Source: Pyropia yezoensis (Eukaryota > Rhodophyta > Bangiophyceae > Bangiales > Bangiaceae). Taken from it: a stretch of DNA of 64,000 bases. A model generated the notes under the pieces. It ran no database searches, was not told where the DNA came from, and saw nothing but the letters and a program-made list of their open reading frames with translations. Below are positions 1 through 10,822 of this stretch, piece after piece. The position numbers were made by a program, and so were the translations under genes. Every line of letters begins with the position of its first letter. Positions within the stretch are counted from its first letter, which is position 1. The stretch spans positions 11,963,420 through 12,027,419 of the forward strand of contig CM020620.1 of NCBI GenBank assembly GCA_009829735.1. The letters are read 5' to 3'.

Positions 1-1059
1 GCTTCTCCAGTGCCTCCTTCAAGTCGGGAGGGACATTTTCTTGCTTGACCTTCGGCATCCCGGGTGGTGCTTGTTCGGGTTTCGGAGTAGCGCTGCCAGC
101 CTGCTCTTGTTTCGGAGGTACGTCTAAGGCCGTCAAGTTGGATGCCAGTTCTTGTTGCAGGTTCAGGAGGTCATCCTTGCTCATAGCACGGGCGGATCCC
201 CGGTAAGGCTCTGCTGTACCAACTCGGGTGCCCTTGGCGAGGGTTATTGGCTTCCGGCTCACGTTGACGATTAGCACCGGGAACGGGGTGTGCCTTTCTA
301 CGTTCTTGTGATGTCCGTGGGCCAAGTATAACCGGTGCTTCGCCAGAAATTCCTTACGTCCGTAGATCAGGCATTGACCTGCAATCCGGGTCGTTACTTG
401 AACCTTGGTCTCCGAGCGAGGAGGTAGGAGCACCGGTTTGAAGAGAGTCAAGGTAGAGGGTGGGATGCGTTCCCCCTTGATCTTGGCTACACGAACCTTG
501 GCGTCCAGATGCTCCAATACCGGTGACACAAACCCATGGTTGAACTGGACCTTCCCTTCTCCGGGTAGGATGCTCTTGACATGCTGCTTCTGGAAGTCCC
601 AGCCTAGGATGAGGGGGACTGATAGGGTCTTGACTACTAGAAAGGGAAAAAGCATTGGTTCATTGTTGACATAGATGGCGACAGGAAGACGGCCAAGCGG
701 TCGTAGGGTTTGACCCGAAGCGTCGACGATGTGGGTCCGGGTAGGCGCTCTCCAGGCATGTCGACGCCAGCCCGGAGGTAACAGGTTCTCAGTGATGACG
801 CTTGGTCCGGCTCCCGTGTCAACCACCGGCGTAACAGCTTGGGGGAGGCTATCCCCCACACGCATACGAGCATTAATCTTGAGGTTTTCTTTACGCAGGA
901 CGAGCAATGTCCCCTTGAACAAACAGGGTGTCCAGGCGGCTACCGGTTGAGCAGGTAACCGCCGTCCTTTCTCCCGGCACGCAAGGGGAGAACAGGTAGA
1001 AGTACCCTGCCGTCGGAGATTCGGGAAGACACTTGGGGAGAGCGCCTGCCCTACTCGTT
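1..1059 (-). CDS. Ty3/gypsy element 1: start of Pol with retropepsin, cut by the left edge
   Basis: On the minus strand one frame stays open from the end of gag to base 1, about 350 codons, and continues outside the window. It holds an aspartic-protease active site, D-T-G-A-G, at 806-820, followed by a hydrophobic strand and an I-L-G-W-D stretch as in retropepsins. The protease would cut the Gag-Pol polyprotein. The frame lies -1 relative to gag and has no in-frame ATG near its beginning, so expression by -1 frameshifting at the GGGAAAC site is the natural reading (see that entry). The distal part is rich in E, K, Q and P and looks like the linker before reverse transcriptase, which must lie to the left. 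No stops are seen in the visible part, so element 1 looks less decayed than element 2. The protease family is clear; the exact N-terminus is inferred. Confidence 0.8.
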
Positions 1060-2811
1060 TCCCGGGTCCGAGGAGTCCTTAGAGGTTTGGGTCTCCAGGT
1101 CAAAGTCCGTAGGAGCTTCCCTTGCCAGAGCCTCCGTGATGCTCTGTAAGGTTGCCACTCGGATTGCGTGTACCTGTGCCTGGTCCATCTTGGAGGGTGC
1201 TCGCCGGTCAGCCCAGTTGACCGCCTTTGCAAACACCAGTCCTTGACGCTTGAGTTTCTCCTGGAGGTCCTTGGGAATGGTCGGGCACTGGTAGGACATG
1301 TGATCCTCCTTCTGGCACAGCCAACAAGACCGGAACCGCTGGTTCTTGACTTGCTTGGGGGCGACCAGGGATGGTTGTTCCTTGGAAACGAAGCCACCCC
1401 ACTTGTCCCCTGACCCCATGGGTGAGGCCTCGCCAACTGCGAGTACCGGTACAGGGCTATCACCTCCCTTATACTTGTCGGGTCCGGGTCGAACTCGCGA
1501 CAACGGCTTGGGAGTTGATACCATGGGAGCTTGGAGGGCCCTAGCTTGCCGGTACTTGCCCTGGGTGTAGGCCATGAACTGCTGGAAGGTATGTTCTTGA
1601 TGTTCCTGGTTGTAGTTCTCCGCATCCACTTGAAGATATTCAGGAAGCCCTTCCGAGAAGATCATCTTGAGCCTGTCCTCAGGGTAAACGTTGCCACAAG
1701 CATCGCTCATCTCCCGGACACGACGGGCGAACGCCTCTGGAGTCTCTTGTCTTTCCATGGTTGCCCGGTTCAGCCTGCCGACTGCTTTACGCAGAGAGTC
1801 CGCGTCAGCGTAGTTGGACAGGAGCCAGTTGACCGCCTCCGGATAACTCGCGACGGAACGTCCGACAATGTGTCCGGCAGAGTCTGGTAGAACCTGTGCA
1901 AACCGCTGTTCCGCTTCTCCGGTCATGAAGTTAACCAGGAGGTAGAGAGCCTTGCCCTCGGACACATCGTTGTCATTGCATGCCTTGACAAACCGGCGCA
2001 GGAAGGCAAAGATAAGCGCCGGTCTCTTCCCGAAAAACTTAGGATGTCCCCCGAAGCTCGGCTGCATTCGCCGGTTCAGGGACGCCATCTTCTTGGCCAT
2101 CTTCCGGGTGTAACCTTGGTCTTGATTCTCCAGCCGGTAGTTACCCCAATACGTGACCTTGTTCAGGGTGGCATCTCCCACTTGGTGGGCACGGAAGTCA
2201 AACTCGACTAGCCTGCGCCGGGTGGGACCGGGAGATGCATCCCAATCATATCCCTCCTCAGAGCTGGAGGAACTGGTCTCGCTGGTGCTAGAGCGACGGC
2301 GATGACGCCGACGCCTTCGGCTGCTCCGGTTACCGGTCTTGGGGCTCCCCGCCCCATAGGATGCAAGGGGAGGAAAAGCTTGGCCGGTCCCAGGAGTCGA
2401 GGTCTCAGAGAGACCCGTAGAACGAGTCACAACGGTGCCTCTGGCATCGCTAGTGCCCACAGGAAGAGGTGTATACACCCAGCTGCCATGTGTGGGTCCA
2501 GGAGTAAACACACCAGGGGCTATCCCTGGAGGTTGAGGAGTAGAACCGACAGGAGGGAGACGTCTGCTGCGAGCGGACTCAAACGCCGTTGACCCCGGGG
2601 TGGCTCCCACAGGAGGAACAGCCGGAGGAACGGGAGCAGGTGGTACTTGGCCGCCTGTGGACTCCAGTCCGCTACCGGATGTCACACCCAGGTCTGCTTC
2701 ACCCGTAGGGAGAACGCCGGGTTGGGCACCGTCCCCCGCGGTGACCAGGGATGCATCAAGGGACGCGAGGTCTACCCCTTCGGGCACCGTCGTGCCAGGG
2801 AGGGTAGCCAT
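1051..2811 (-). CDS. gag: Gag polyprotein of Ty3/gypsy element 1
   Basis: An uninterrupted 586-residue frame from the ATG at 2811. The N-terminal third is low-complexity (P, G, T, S) and carries an Arg/Ser-rich stretch. The middle matches a retrotransposon gag domain: a helical segment with F-L-R-R-F, then Y-P-E-A-V-N-W-L-L and an R-x-x-E-T-P-E-A-F-type block. Near the C-terminus there is one zinc knuckle, C-W-L-C-Q-K-E-D-H-M-S-Y-Q-C (CX2CX4HX4C). The protein ends G-N-E-stop, exactly as Gag of element 2 does. Gag assembles the virus-like particle and binds element RNA. An upstream non-ATG extension of the frame exists but runs towards the primer-binding site, so I chose the first ATG. No stops or frameshifts are seen; this ORF looks intact. 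Confidence 0.88.
   Translation of the reverse strand: MATLPGTTVPEGVDLASLDASLVTAGDGAQPGVLPTGEADLGVTSGSGLESTGGQVPPAPVPPAVPPVGATPGSTAFESARSRRLPPVGSTPQPPGIAPGVFTPGPTHGSWVYTPLPVGTSDARGTVVTRSTGLSETSTPGTGQAFPPLASYGAGSPKTGNRSSRRRRRHRRRSSTSETSSSSSEEGYDWDASPGPTRRRLVEFDFRAHQVGDATLNKVTYWGNYRLENQDQGYTRKMAKKMASLNRRMQPSFGGHPKFFGKRPALIFAFLRRFVKACNDNDVSEGKALYLLVNFMTGEAEQRFAQVLPDSAGHIVGRSVASYPEAVNWLLSNYADADSLRKAVGRLNRATMERQETPEAFARRVREMSDACGNVYPEDRLKMIFSEGLPEYLQVDAENYNQEHQEHTFQQFMAYTQGKYRQARALQAPMVSTPKPLSRVRPGPDKYKGGDSPVPVLAVGEASPMGSGDKWGGFVSKEQPSLVAPKQVKNQRFRSCWLCQKEDHMSYQCPTIPKDLQEKLKRQGLVFAKAVNWADRRAPSKMDQAQVHAIRVATLQSITEALAREAPTDFDLETQTSKDSSDPGNE
1057..1063 (-). promoter_or_regulatory. Predicted -1 ribosomal frameshift site of element 1 (GGGAAAC)
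   Basis: Read on the minus strand in the gag frame the sequence is ccG GGA AAC GAG TAG. G GGA AAC has the X XXY YYZ form used for -1 slippage and lies one codon before the gag stop. After a -1 slip the ribosome enters the open pol frame. The same heptamer occurs at the same place in element 2. Function is inferred from position and pattern. Confidence 0.72.
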
Positions 2812-3002
2812 GTTGGTCTCTTGACAGCAACAGTCCAGTTGCCTGCGTGTCCAAAGATCGCCAGACCACAAGAGAGGGGTTGGAGAGCCAGGAATGGGAT
2901 TCCCGTGAACGGGTGCAAATAATTCCCAAACCACCGAAAAAGACAGAACAGGAACAACCCAACCGCTGCTCCCAAATGTCTCTTCTCAAACACTCCAATC
3001 AT

Positions 3003-3019
3003 CCCCTGCTGCTCCACCA
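3003..3019 (-). other. Primer-binding site of element 1
   Basis: On the minus strand the sequence TGGTGGAGCAGCAGGGG follows the putative LTR end by four bases. It begins with TGG, as expected for pairing with a tRNA 3' CCA end, and is the same as the site in element 2 apart from its last base. I could not name the tRNA. Confidence 0.7.
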
Positions 3020-3023
3020 AATA

Positions 3024-3395
3024 TGTGGTATAAAACTCGATCCTCTCAGACACGTGTCAATATCCCTCGGGGGAAAGGGACAGGTAACACAGAAAGGGAG
3101 ACTACGAGAGTGGTATGCCTGTTGCCTCACGTGCCTGCTCGCAGAGCAAACAGATACGCACGGTAGTGCACACGGGGAAGAGGAAAGCAAACGCGCAGTT
3201 GTCTTTTTCCTGAGGGCGCGGGCCAAGGGCGCCTCGCTGTCCCTCTTAACGTGCATCTGGGGCAGCCTCGGCACGTTGGCCAGGTAGCCCCCCCATAACC
3301 CCGAGTGGCCCCGACCCGAGTCTAACCTCGTCAGGTCGGGGGCCACTATCACTACTAATTCTATTCCCACTCACTAATCTCACACTCAAGTTCTC
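3024..3395 (-). mobile_element. 5' LTR of element 1 (outer end uncertain)
   Basis: The inner end is set by ACCACA just before the primer-binding site on the minus strand, matching the ...CCACA end of the element 2 LTR. The outer end could not be fixed: the partner LTR lies outside the window and no clear TG boundary or target duplication was found. A length similar to element 2 (469 bases) would put the boundary near 3490, so the end given here is only a lower estimate. Confidence 0.5.
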
Positions 3396-4127
3396 TCAAA
3401 TCAAGTCCCTCACAAGTATGCAAAAACCCATCAGAAGTCCCTCTCTCACGTGTGGGTAGCGTAGTCCACCGCATCCCAGTGCCGGGTACGGGCTACGGCC
3501 GCCAACCATCCCCACACGGCGGGCGTGTTCTGGCACCTGGTGCCCTCTGGTTGTAGTCCCGGGTCGGCGCCAAGTCGGGGCCAGGGATGCTACAAGTCCA
3601 CCACCACCGCCAATGCGTCGGCGGCCTCCCTGCACTGCCCCCCTCCCCCCCTCCCCTGCCGCCACCGCCGCTGGCCGCAAGTACACGTGGGATGGGCAAG
3701 TATCCCTGTAGATCAAGCCCTCAGTGTAGAGGGCGGCGAGGCCGCCCAACAGTGACGCAATAAAAATCAAAGAGTCTTCGAGGAGGATGCCCACCTCTCT
3801 TTCTCCCCTGTCCATCCACCACTGCAGCGGCACCGCCCCGGGCACGCGGGCGCTCGCGAAGTAGAGCCGCGCAAAGGCGTCAAAGACGTCCGCGGCACAT
3901 GCCAGCGCGTGGTGGGGCGGGATGGGGCAAAGGAGGCTGCGCCCAACGGCGGCGCGGGCGGCCACCCGCGGCGCGCCCGCCGCGTCTTTGCTGATGATAT
4001 TGGTGTGCACCTCTGCGCCCGTGTCGCGGTGCACCACTGCGCGGAGCGCTGCCTGCGGCGCCCTCGGCGGCGGCGGCTCCCGGTCTGCCCCGCGACAGAC
4101 GCCCAGCCGCTTCCCTCCCCCCCCCAT
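3396..4127 (-). CDS. Unrecognised ORF between elements 1 and 2
   Basis: A 243-codon frame from an ATG at 4127 reads into the presumed LTR of element 1 at its C-terminus. The N-terminal third is Gly/Pro/Ala-rich. The middle (from about residue 65) looks more protein-like, with amphipathic and hydrophobic stretches around a W-W-M-D motif and a leucine-rich segment, then turns low-complexity again. No family is recognised. A second frame starting with M-P-E-K-K at 4225 overlaps it. It may be the stub of a host gene broken by the two flanking insertions, or chance coding in GC-rich DNA. Confidence 0.22.
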   Translation of the reverse strand: MGGGGKRLGVCRGADREPPPPRAPQAALRAVVHRDTGAEVHTNIISKDAAGAPRVAARAAVGRSLLCPIPPHHALACAADVFDAFARLYFASARVPGAVPLQWWMDRGEREVGILLEDSLIFIASLLGGLAALYTEGLIYRDTCPSHVYLRPAAVAAGEGGRGAVQGGRRRIGGGGGLVASLAPTWRRPGTTTRGHQVPEHARRVGMVGGRSPYPALGCGGLRYPHVREGLLMGFCILVRDLI

Positions 4128-4608
4128 CGCCGCTGCCGCCACCGCCGCCGCGACAGGCGCCTCTGGCGCCGCCGCCACCGCCGCCAGCCCCCCTCCTCCC
4201 CCCGCTGCCTCTTTTTCTCAGGCATATGTGAGCTGCGGCGCGGCGGGGACGCGCCCGCCGCCGCCCGGGCCGCCGCGTCAGTAGCCGCAGGTCCTATGGA
4301 CGCCGGCAGTGTGAAACGACGCCGCCGACGCGTGGATCCTCAATGGTGGCGGAGGGTCATCCCGCGGCGGCCGCGGCTTTCAGCTGGCAGCAGCCGGCGA
4401 CGGAGAGTCAAGCGACGGCGGCCCATATGCCGCAGCGGTAGAGGATGGCTTGGAGGTGGCGGCACGGGGAGAGCTGGCAACGACCGCGGGCAGAAGTATG
4501 ACAGACGGGCCAGCAGCTGCAATCCGGGCGATTAAGGGGACGATGGTGGGCGGGTGGGCTGCGGCGGCCACGCGCCGCGTCCGCGCCCGAAGCGGCGCTC
4601 CTGGAGTG

Positions 4609-5077
4609 TGTGGCAAAAACCCCTCACACACGCGACACCCAAGTTGGGGCGGTGTACAAGGGCTGCCTCCCGTGTCGGGGGAACCGGAGGAAGTGCAAGT
4701 CGCACACACTCTATCCCTGTTGTGGGGCAATCCCCCCACTGACAAACAAGAAGATGGTGTTTGGTCCAACAGTTTCTTGGTCGGGACGGGGAACCAGGGC
4801 CAAGCCCCGCAGTCCCTCCCCTTATCCCCCCAGGGTCCCCTCAGAATCTCGCCACTCAGAATCTCGCACCCCAGCACCTGCCCACCGGGCCACACGAAAA
4901 TTCAAGACGATAAATGCAGAAAACCCTCAAATCCAAGTTGGATTTACTACTAAGCTAACTATCTTAAACTTAGGGAATATGGACCCAAATGCAGGGGGAG
5001 GAACGGGTCAGGCTAGTGGCCTGCCGCCCCTTGCATGGCACGTGTTGCCCCCCTACCTGAGGGTCAATACTGCCACA
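4609..5077 (-). repeat. 3' LTR of element 2
   Basis: This LTR aligns without gaps to the 5' copy at 12888-13353 (offset 8276). Its ends form the inverted heptamer TGTGGCA/TGCCACA. It lies next to the purine tract at 5078-5090. Confidence 0.92.
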
Positions 5078-5090
5078 CTCCGCTCTCCTC
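5078..5090 (-). other. Polypurine tract of element 2
   Basis: Minus-strand GAGGAGAGCGGAG abuts the start of the 3' LTR, the normal place for plus-strand DNA priming. Its position shows that the 1.8-kb spacer with the antisense ORF is inside the element and is not a separate insertion. Confidence 0.7.
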
Positions 5091-5416
5091 AGTTCCGACC
5101 GACCCGGTCGGCCCAGTGAGGGGGCGCGTAAACGCACGTCCGGCTTTGAGGCGGCTTGACTTGCTGTCCCCCCTCGAGTAAGTAACGCAGATGTGGAGGC
5201 GGTCACGTTGACCGCCCCACTACTCAAGCTTGCCCACTCGGCAGCTTGCTCTTCCCGGTTCTCACTTCACCATCACCAACACATCCCCTTCACCTTCCCC
5301 TGGGCCGCCCCGCGCTGGGGAGGCCACCCATCTACCCACGATCCGAGTCCCCATCAACTCGAGGCGGGTCTCGTGCCGCTGCAGCCAGGACGTCTCTCCC
5401 TAACGTGGGGAGAGCC

Positions 5417-6800
5417 ATGGCGACCCCGGAGGTGGAGACTGACTTTCTTGATGAACATATGGAGGACACCTCCTGCGGTGTAGCGCCCGCCGGGACTTCC
5501 GGCGGGGGCTCCGCGGTTGCTCCGGGGGATGGGACTCCCCCGGTTGCTCGACCACTTCGGCTCCGTCATGTTGACGGCTGGCCCTGATCACCTGGTTTGG
5601 GCCATGTTGGCAACCCAGTGGCTCCTCGAGGTCATGTCAACCTGGGTGTCTTGTGTCCAGCGGCGGGGGATGCTCTGGCATCTCCCCCTCCGGCTTATCC
5701 AAGGTTTGGAACAGCTCACCCGTCAGCTAGTTGCTGAGGGGTGCTCATCAGGACAACTCACTCTACTTGAGGAGATGCTCCGCCTCCACAAGTTTGTCGA
5801 GTGGGAGAGCATTGAGCACAAGTTGCGCCGCCCCACTCGTAGGCCCAAGGACGATGGCGCACTTCGCCAGTTCGTATGGGTCGCTCGTGAACTTCACGAC
5901 GGCCGTGTGGTACTACGAGAGGGGCTGGGCATCGGGGACTACCCGTATGCTCCGGGGGTGGATCGCCACACTGCGCCACCCCCGGACAAGGCCATAGTGA
6001 TGGCCGTGCCTTCTCACGATGACCACATGACTCAACCCACTGCGGGGGCCCCGAGTAGAGGCCGCAGTTACACCCGGGCACCGCCACCTCGGCGTGCCCC
6101 TCCACTTGCTCCTGTCCCCTACCAGCCGCACGGGGACATCCCGATTAGCGTGGCCGTTGAGTCGTCCACCCCGGTGTCCCCCAACTTGGGGGCCACCCTC
6201 CTGACGGTATACCCCAAGTTCGTGTTACTGCCCACGCCTCTAACCTCAGAGATGATGATCACCACGTTGATGCGCACCATTTCCTGTTTGGACGCGTCGA
6301 CCGCAACCCTTCAAAGTTCCGAGACTCCTTAACTTGAGGAGCGCGTTCGTACTGCAGTGGCGACCGCGAGTTGCGAGTCGGTGGCGGAGTTTATGACGGC
6401 CGAGTTGGCTCGCATTGGGGCTATTATGCCCCAGCCAGCCCCACTTGGGCGTGGCAAACGTCGCGCGAGCCGGGCATACTCGCCTCCTCGCCGTCGTCGC
6501 CGACGCTCGCGGCGCTCTCCCTCCGTATCGGAAGACGAGTTGTCCTATTCCGTCTCGGAGTTTTCTACCCCGTCAGATTCGGAGTCGGTCCGGCGTCTGC
6601 ATCGCCAACTTGCGCGCAAGACCAAGCAGAAGGGTAGCCGCGGTCGTCGCCACTTGCGCGACCGTGAGGGGCGCGGCGGTTCCGACTTGGAGCCGCCGGC
6701 CCCGCCGACTGGTGGGGAGCGTTATCGCCGTGGGTCTCGCCGCTCGCCTTCACGTGAGGGCGATGACCGTGGGGTTGGAAAGTCTAGCATGCATGCCTAG
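5417..6800 (+). pseudogene. Antisense ORF in the 3' spacer of element 2 (unknown protein)
   Basis: Opposite in direction to gag-pol, between the integrase stop and the polypurine tract. A plausible start is the ATG at 5417 (context GCCATGG), giving an acidic N-terminus in one frame. From about 5530 the coding character moves to another frame that stays open to 6800 except for one TAA at 6330-6332. So there is one frameshift and one stop in about 460 codons. The middle is leucine-rich and helical (W-A-M-L-A-T-Q-W-L-L, then a leucine-rich helix around L-E-E-M-L-R-L-H). The C-terminal part is strongly basic, with an R-rich S/R block and an acidic serine block, like a nucleic-acid-binding tail. 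No family is recognised. Antisense ORFs between integrase and 3' LTR are known in some plant gypsy (Tat-type) elements; whether this is homologous cannot be told by eye. Confidence 0.55.
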
Positions 6801-6911
6801 TTGGCAGCGGCCTTTGTTGTGAGAGTGTGAGGGTTAGGGCTGTACTTAAAAGCTACTCTGCGTACCACTTCGACTTGAAGCACTCTCTTGGCACTGTTAC
6901 TCGGCCTTCCC

Positions 6912-9900
6912 TCACGTTGAGGGGGGACTGTTAGAATCTACATCATTCCGGGCACAGTATGCCCGGACCTTCTCAGCGGTAAGGTCCTCCACATACTCCC
7001 ACGTATCATGCTTGGCTTTGTAGCCGAACCAACGCACTCTCAACATGAGGCGGTCAGTGTCCTCATCCCAGCCGTGGTCGATGAACTTATCGAACACGTA
7101 CTCCTGCGGGCCATGTTTGGCCGCAGGCAGCGAGAGGAGGCGCCACGCTTCCAACGCCGGCGCCCAAGCTGGGTCGCCTGCAGGCGGTGGTGCAACTTTG
7201 ACCACGTCCTGTCCGTCTACGGTGCGGACCCCATCGTGACATTTGATGGTGAAGCGCCGCCCATCAGTACGAAGGACCTGGTACGGCCCATTCGTCTGGA
7301 ATACCAAATTACCCCAAGTTGGGGTGTGGGAGTGAACCAGTACCCAGTCATCCTGCTCGGGGACATGCTTAGCATTGCGCACCTTTTTGTCAAAGGTACC
7401 CTTGTAGCGCTTTTGTGCTTTGTCCATCTCAGCCCTGACTTTAGGGATGAGTTTCTCAAGCCTAGCAGCGAACTCCGCCTTACTCTCAGTAGGAGCAGGC
7501 GTACTGCCACCCTCCTCCCTAGTTGGGAGTGGCCGCCGCACGGCGATAGACCGCACACGATGGGGGGTCACAAAAGCGAGGGGTACTTCCCCGGTAGATG
7601 AGGGAACCTGCGAATTGTAGGCAGTAGTAAGAATAGAAATGTATTGGTCCCACGTTTTCACGTGCTCACTCACATAGTGGCACAGCTGCCGAACAATAGA
7701 TTTGTTGAAGCGCTCCACCTGCCCGTCAGTGTGTGGGTGGTAGGGGGTGGCATAGTTTGCCTTAACCCCCAACATATCCAGCACTCCCTGAAAAAGTGCG
7801 GACGCAAATTGCGGTCCATTGTCCGAGAGTGTACTGTCCGGGATGCCATGCGCGGCAACCCAGTGATCTCGGAAGGCTGACACGACCGACATGGCCGTGA
7901 TCTCTGCCAGAGGGATCGCTCGCGTAAGTTTCGTGAAGCGATCGCAGATGACCGGGAGGTACTGGTTGGCTTCCTCGGCCACTGGCAGTGGCCCAAGGAT
8001 GTCCATTGCCAACGCGGCAAAGGGCTCCTTGGCCGGGAACAATAGCATAGCCGTACTAGGCCGCCGTTCCATCAGACGGTTCTGCGCACAGCTTGTGCAG
8101 GCAGCCACCCAACTACGGATGTCCACCACCATGGACGGCCAGTAGTAACCGGTCCTCAGGGTCTGGCAGAGTTTACTAGACCCCAGGTGTCCACCTGTGG
8201 GAGCGCTATGCTCCCTTTCAAGAATACTGCCCTTGAGAGATGCGGGGACGACAAATTGTTCCGTCCCCTGGAATACCCCCGTCCTCAAGAGGAGGCCATC
8301 GTCTCCGATGAAGAACCGCGTCTCCGCGACTGTATCCAGTGTATCCCTCTGCGACTTGCAGAAGGGATCTTCGGCCTGGGCCTTCACCACTTCGTCCGGG
8401 GACAGGGGCAAGTACTTCTTGTTCCCTGGCGCCTCGGGGTTCAACGCCTGACCCGAGCGCGTGACTACCCCCACGATGGGGATGTCCTCATCGACTGAGT
8501 TAGTGTCCAGCCCCTCGGTAGGTACCCGAGAAAGGCCGTCGGCAAGGGCATGTTGCCTGCCAGGTCGGTACTCAATATCAAAGATGAAGGGTGCCAGTCG
8601 CACCCTCCACCGGTTGAGACGAGTATTCGTACAATCCGTCTTGACGATGAACGGCAACGCGCGGTGGTCACAGCGGACGAGGAACTTCTCACCCTCTAGG
8701 TTGTGACGAAGTGACGTCACCGCCCACACCACTGCGAGTCCTTCCAACTCGGTGACTCCGTAGTTCTTCTCGGCCGAGTTCGGCCCCTTGCTGCAGTATC
8801 CCACCGGCAAGTACTCCTTGTCCGGCTGCTGCTGAAGCAACACACAACCAAGTTGGTCGTAGCTAGCGTCCACATCGAGGATGTAGTGGCCTCCCAATCT
8901 GGGAATAGCCAGGATAGGGGGCTTCAGCAGAAGGTCCCGAAGAGTCTCAAAGGATTCCTGCCCCACCCGACTTGGGGGAGGCAGGTTCTTCGGTAGCGTT
9001 GAGCTAACTAGCTCATTCAATGGCTTCGCCACCTTGGCGAAGCCCTTGGTGAAATCTCGGTACACGTTACACATCCCGAGGAAGCTCCGCATCTGGGTCT
9101 GGGTCCGGGGGTACTGAGCCTTACGAATGGCCCTCAAGTTCTTCTCGTTGACACTGAGGCGCCTTGGACGGACAACATGTCCCAAGTATTCCACCACTCA
9201 AGTGAAGAGGTGGCACTTCCTCGCCTTCAGTGACACACCGGCGTCAGCAAGTAGCTTGAACACCTGGCCAAGATGGCCAATGTGTTCCTCCGGACTTCGG
9301 GAGAACACAATGATATCGTCTAGGTACACGAGACAGATCTGCCACCGTACTCCGGCCAGAATCATGTCCATAGCGCGCTGGAAAGTTGGCGGCGCGTTGC
9401 ACAGGCCAAACGGTAGTCACTTGTACTGGTAGGTACCACAGTGACAGGTAAAGGTAGTTTTATGCCTGTCTTCCGGGGCAATGGGAATTTGCCAGTACCA
9501 CGCGTTACAGTCTAGGGTAGAGAACACGTTTGCCTCCCCCAGAGAGTCCAGACAGTCATCCATCCTAGGTAGGGGATAACTGTTCTTCACCGTGCTCTCG
9601 TTGAGCTTACGGTAGTCGATACAGAACCGGGGGGTCCCATCAACTTTGGGGACGATAACCACCGGACTCGCCCACTCGGCGTTGCTGGCCTCGATCACAT
9701 CGAGGGCCTCCATGCGAGCGACTTGCTCCTTAACGAGGGCCCTTGAACGGGGCCCTCATCTGTACGGTTGTTGGTGTATAGAAGGTGCACCGGGCTTCAA
9801 CTCGATCCGGTGTTGGGTGGCTCTCATGAGTCCTAATTGACCATCCCACAACTTGTGCTATTGGTCCAAGAGGCGTTCAACTTGAACCCTCAACCTGGGT

Positions 9901-10103
9901 GGAACACCCTCCATGTTCACATGGGGCCGAGGAGAGGCAGCCGACTTGGCTTGACGCTTCTCCTTTCCGGACTTCGGGTCGCTACTTGCGCCCGCGTCAA
10001 GGGTGACCGCTACTACCGGTCCCTCGTGTTGGTCGATATAGCCGAACTTGGCTCCCGACTTGAAGTACTTGGGCGACGAGCTCAGGTTCATAACCCGGAT
10101 CCT
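6912..10103 (-). pseudogene. pol: Pol of element 2: reverse transcriptase, RNase H, integrase, chromodomain (stops)
   Basis: One minus-strand frame runs from about 10103 to 6912, broken only by stops at 9858 (TAG), 9756 (TGA), 9417 (TGA) and 9198 (TGA). In order it carries the pre-RT linker with an H-R-I-E-L-K-P-G block, RT with S-P-V-V-I-V-P-K, D-Y-R-K-L-N and Y-L-D-D, RNase H with D-V-D-A-S and T-E-L-E, an integrase HHCC finger, the integrase DDE core (M-D-I-L-G-P; S-D-N-G-P-Q-F; H-T-D-G-Q-V-E-R-F-N), and a C-terminal chromodomain (Y-V-F-D-K-F-I-D-H ... V-R-W-F-G-Y ... W-E-Y). It copies the RNA genome and integrates the DNA; the chromodomain would steer integration to particular chromatin. 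From 9197 down to 6912 (761 codons) there are no stops. The frame is -1 relative to protease, and the junction reads ttATGAac. Confidence 0.9.
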
Positions 10104-10822
10104 CTACGGGACCTCGGCTTTGGAGCCGTATAATCAGTTACAACGTCAACGTGCGCCACCGAGTTGGGGGGCAACGTGACTTTACGGGCTAAACGCAGGG
10201 TAGCAGTAAACCCTTCTCTCACAGAGCAAACAGGCTTCGACTGTGAGACTGTCACAGGAGCCACAGACTTTCCCTTACCAAGGATGGGGATGGTCTCTCC
10301 ATTCATCAACTTGACCCAATACTCAGGGCCACAAGTCAAAGGCACTTGTGTTACAACGCAAGGGGTACCCAGAAGCAGGGGTACCGATACATTCTCGACT
10401 ACTCCATAGGTTACGTCGACCTCATGGGTTTCCAACCTAGTTGGTAGGGTCACGGCACCAACGATGGGAAGTACCCCACCATTGATATCGATCAGATGGT
10501 CAGCTTTAGACCTCCAGCGTTGGAGCTTCATCTCCTTTGGTAATAGCGACTTGCGTATCAAGGAGGCTCCTGACCCGGTATCAAGTACGATACGGGCACA
10601 ACAGGCACGGCCGGGGGCTAGTTGCACCCGTCCAGCCACCTGGAAGTTCTCACCCGTCAGCACCGCGATGACCCGACGTGGGCTTACGTGCTTGGGTAGT
10701 CCAACCCGAGGTGGGCGGGCTCCCGTAGGTCGCCGCAGTATCCGGCAGGGTTGGTTCGTCCTCTTGGCCCACTTGGCCGAGGCTGCCGTTGTGAGCTTAG
10801 GACGGCCAGCTCCAACGGTCAT
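10088..10822 (-). CDS. Retropepsin-like protease of element 2
   Basis: A 244-codon frame whose ATG overlaps the gag stop (gaATGAcc). The catalytic motif is L-D-T-G-S-G about 80 residues in; a V-P-L-L-L-G-T-P strand about 70 residues later corresponds to the flap/second-half region of retropepsins. It would process Gag and Pol. It lies -1 relative to gag, reachable by frameshifting at GGGAAAC (10825-10831) or by reinitiation at the overlapping ATG. Its own stop also overlaps an ATG in the RT frame. No canonical slippery heptamer was found there, so the second frame change may be an indel mutation. Confidence 0.8.
   Translation of the reverse strand: MTVGAGRPKLTTAASAKWAKRTNQPCRILRRPTGARPPRVGLPKHVSPRRVIAVLTGENFQVAGRVQLAPGRACCARIVLDTGSGASLIRKSLLPKEMKLQRWRSKADHLIDINGGVLPIVGAVTLPTRLETHEVDVTYGVVENVSVPLLLGTPCVVTQVPLTCGPEYWVKLMNGETIPILGKGKSVAPVTVSQSKPVCSVREGFTATLRLARKVTLPPNSVAHVDVVTDYTAPKPRSRRGSGL

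Noticed and set aside
3396-4127. Histone H2B-like H-R-D-T-G stretch in the ORF between elements 1 and 2
   Set aside because: The similarity is a few residues long and the rest of the histone fold is absent.
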